Under the pieces are notes generated by a model. The model was not told the origin of the DNA, searched no databases, and saw only the letters and a program-made list of their open reading frames with translations. Shown in pieces: positions 21,509-21,628 of a DNA stretch of 21,628 nt (positions within the stretch are counted from its first letter, which is position 1; the number at the start of each line of letters is the position of its first letter). Both the position numbers and the translations under genes were made by a program. Origin of the DNA: JBOCEF01 sp047610385 (GTDB lineage: Bacteria > Pseudomonadota > Alphaproteobacteria > Rhodobacterales > Rhodobacteraceae). The stretch lies in contig JBLGAC010000062.1 of assembly GCA_047610385.1 (NCBI GenBank), positions 1 through 21,628 on the forward strand, read 5' to 3'.

Positions 21509-21628
21509 CCCCATCGGCATGATTCAAGGCTGGAAATTGGGAGCCAGCCTTGGACCGAAACCTCATCGACGACGCGGGCCTGGGCGCTGCTCGCGCCGTT
21601 CCTGCCGTCTGAGCGCGGGCGTGCATGC
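21509..21628 (+). mobile_element. Probable 5' end of an IS5-like insertion sequence transposase, cut by window edge
   Basis: The frame containing TGG at 21581 is open from 21509 to the edge and reads WALLAPFLPSERGRA at its end. That resembles the N-terminal W-x-L/I-x-P-x-L-P-x-E-R-G-R segment of IS5-family transposases; WTETSS precedes it. No normal start codon lies in this frame, so the beginning of the gene is uncertain. A perfect 9-bp inverted repeat, CAAGGCTGG (21525-21533) with CCAGCCTTG (21544-21552), lies across its upstream part. Only about 15 residues support the assignment. Confidence 0.4.

Noticed and set aside
1..21628. CRISPR array, toxin-antitoxin, restriction or prophage genes
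   Set aside because: No regularly spaced repeats and no proteins with motifs of these systems were seen in either strand.

Overview
GC-rich DNA of an alphaproteobacterium, most likely a Rhodobacterales (Paracoccus/Rhodobacter/Roseobacter type) chromosome. The evidence is the permuted two-piece tmRNA gene, an alpha-type SspB, a DUF4169 protein paired with a ribbon-helix-helix protein, a SoxX-like/CcdA/TusA group, and a phn operon layout typical of that order. All assignments were made by reading translations and motifs by eye; no database was searched.

Left part (1-4.6 kb): the 5' part of a large RTX calcium-binding protein gene (minus strand, running off the left edge); a TusA-like sulfur carrier (minus) divergent from a SoxX-like cytochrome c and a CcdA-type membrane thiol transporter (plus); a small DUF4169 + ribbon-helix-helix pair (minus); and a DUF1643 protein (plus).

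Middle part (4.6-9.1 kb, all minus strand): class II fumarase fumC, the ClpXP adaptor sspB, the tmRNA gene ssrA (encoding the tag ANDNSARVAVAA), a GST-fold protein and an FMN-dependent alpha-hydroxy-acid dehydrogenase. The tagging RNA and the adaptor that hands tagged proteins to ClpXP are therefore neighbours.

Right part (9.2-21.4 kb): a complete phosphonate uptake and C-P lyase locus in two divergent units. From a shared 81-bp control region, the minus unit reads phnF (GntR/UTRA regulator), phnC (ATPase), phnD (binding protein), a single fused phnE1-phnE2 permease, and a hexapeptide-repeat acetyltransferase. The plus unit reads phnG-H-I-J-K-L-N-M with mostly overlapping stop/start codons. 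Together they import phosphonate (PhnCDE), load it onto ribose by displacing adenine (PhnG/H/I/L), hydrolyse the triphosphate (PhnM), break the C-P bond by radical SAM chemistry (PhnJ with PhnK), and convert ribose 1,5-bisphosphate to PRPP (PhnN). The right edge (21.35-21.63 kb) turns AT-rich and appears to enter an insertion sequence.

No clearly new defence or mobile system is visible. The best leads are the fused PhnE permease with its long extracytoplasmic domain, the hairpin between phnD and phnE, the divergent operator, the ssrA-sspB neighbourhood, and the SoxX-like cytochrome with a long Ala/Pro insertion.
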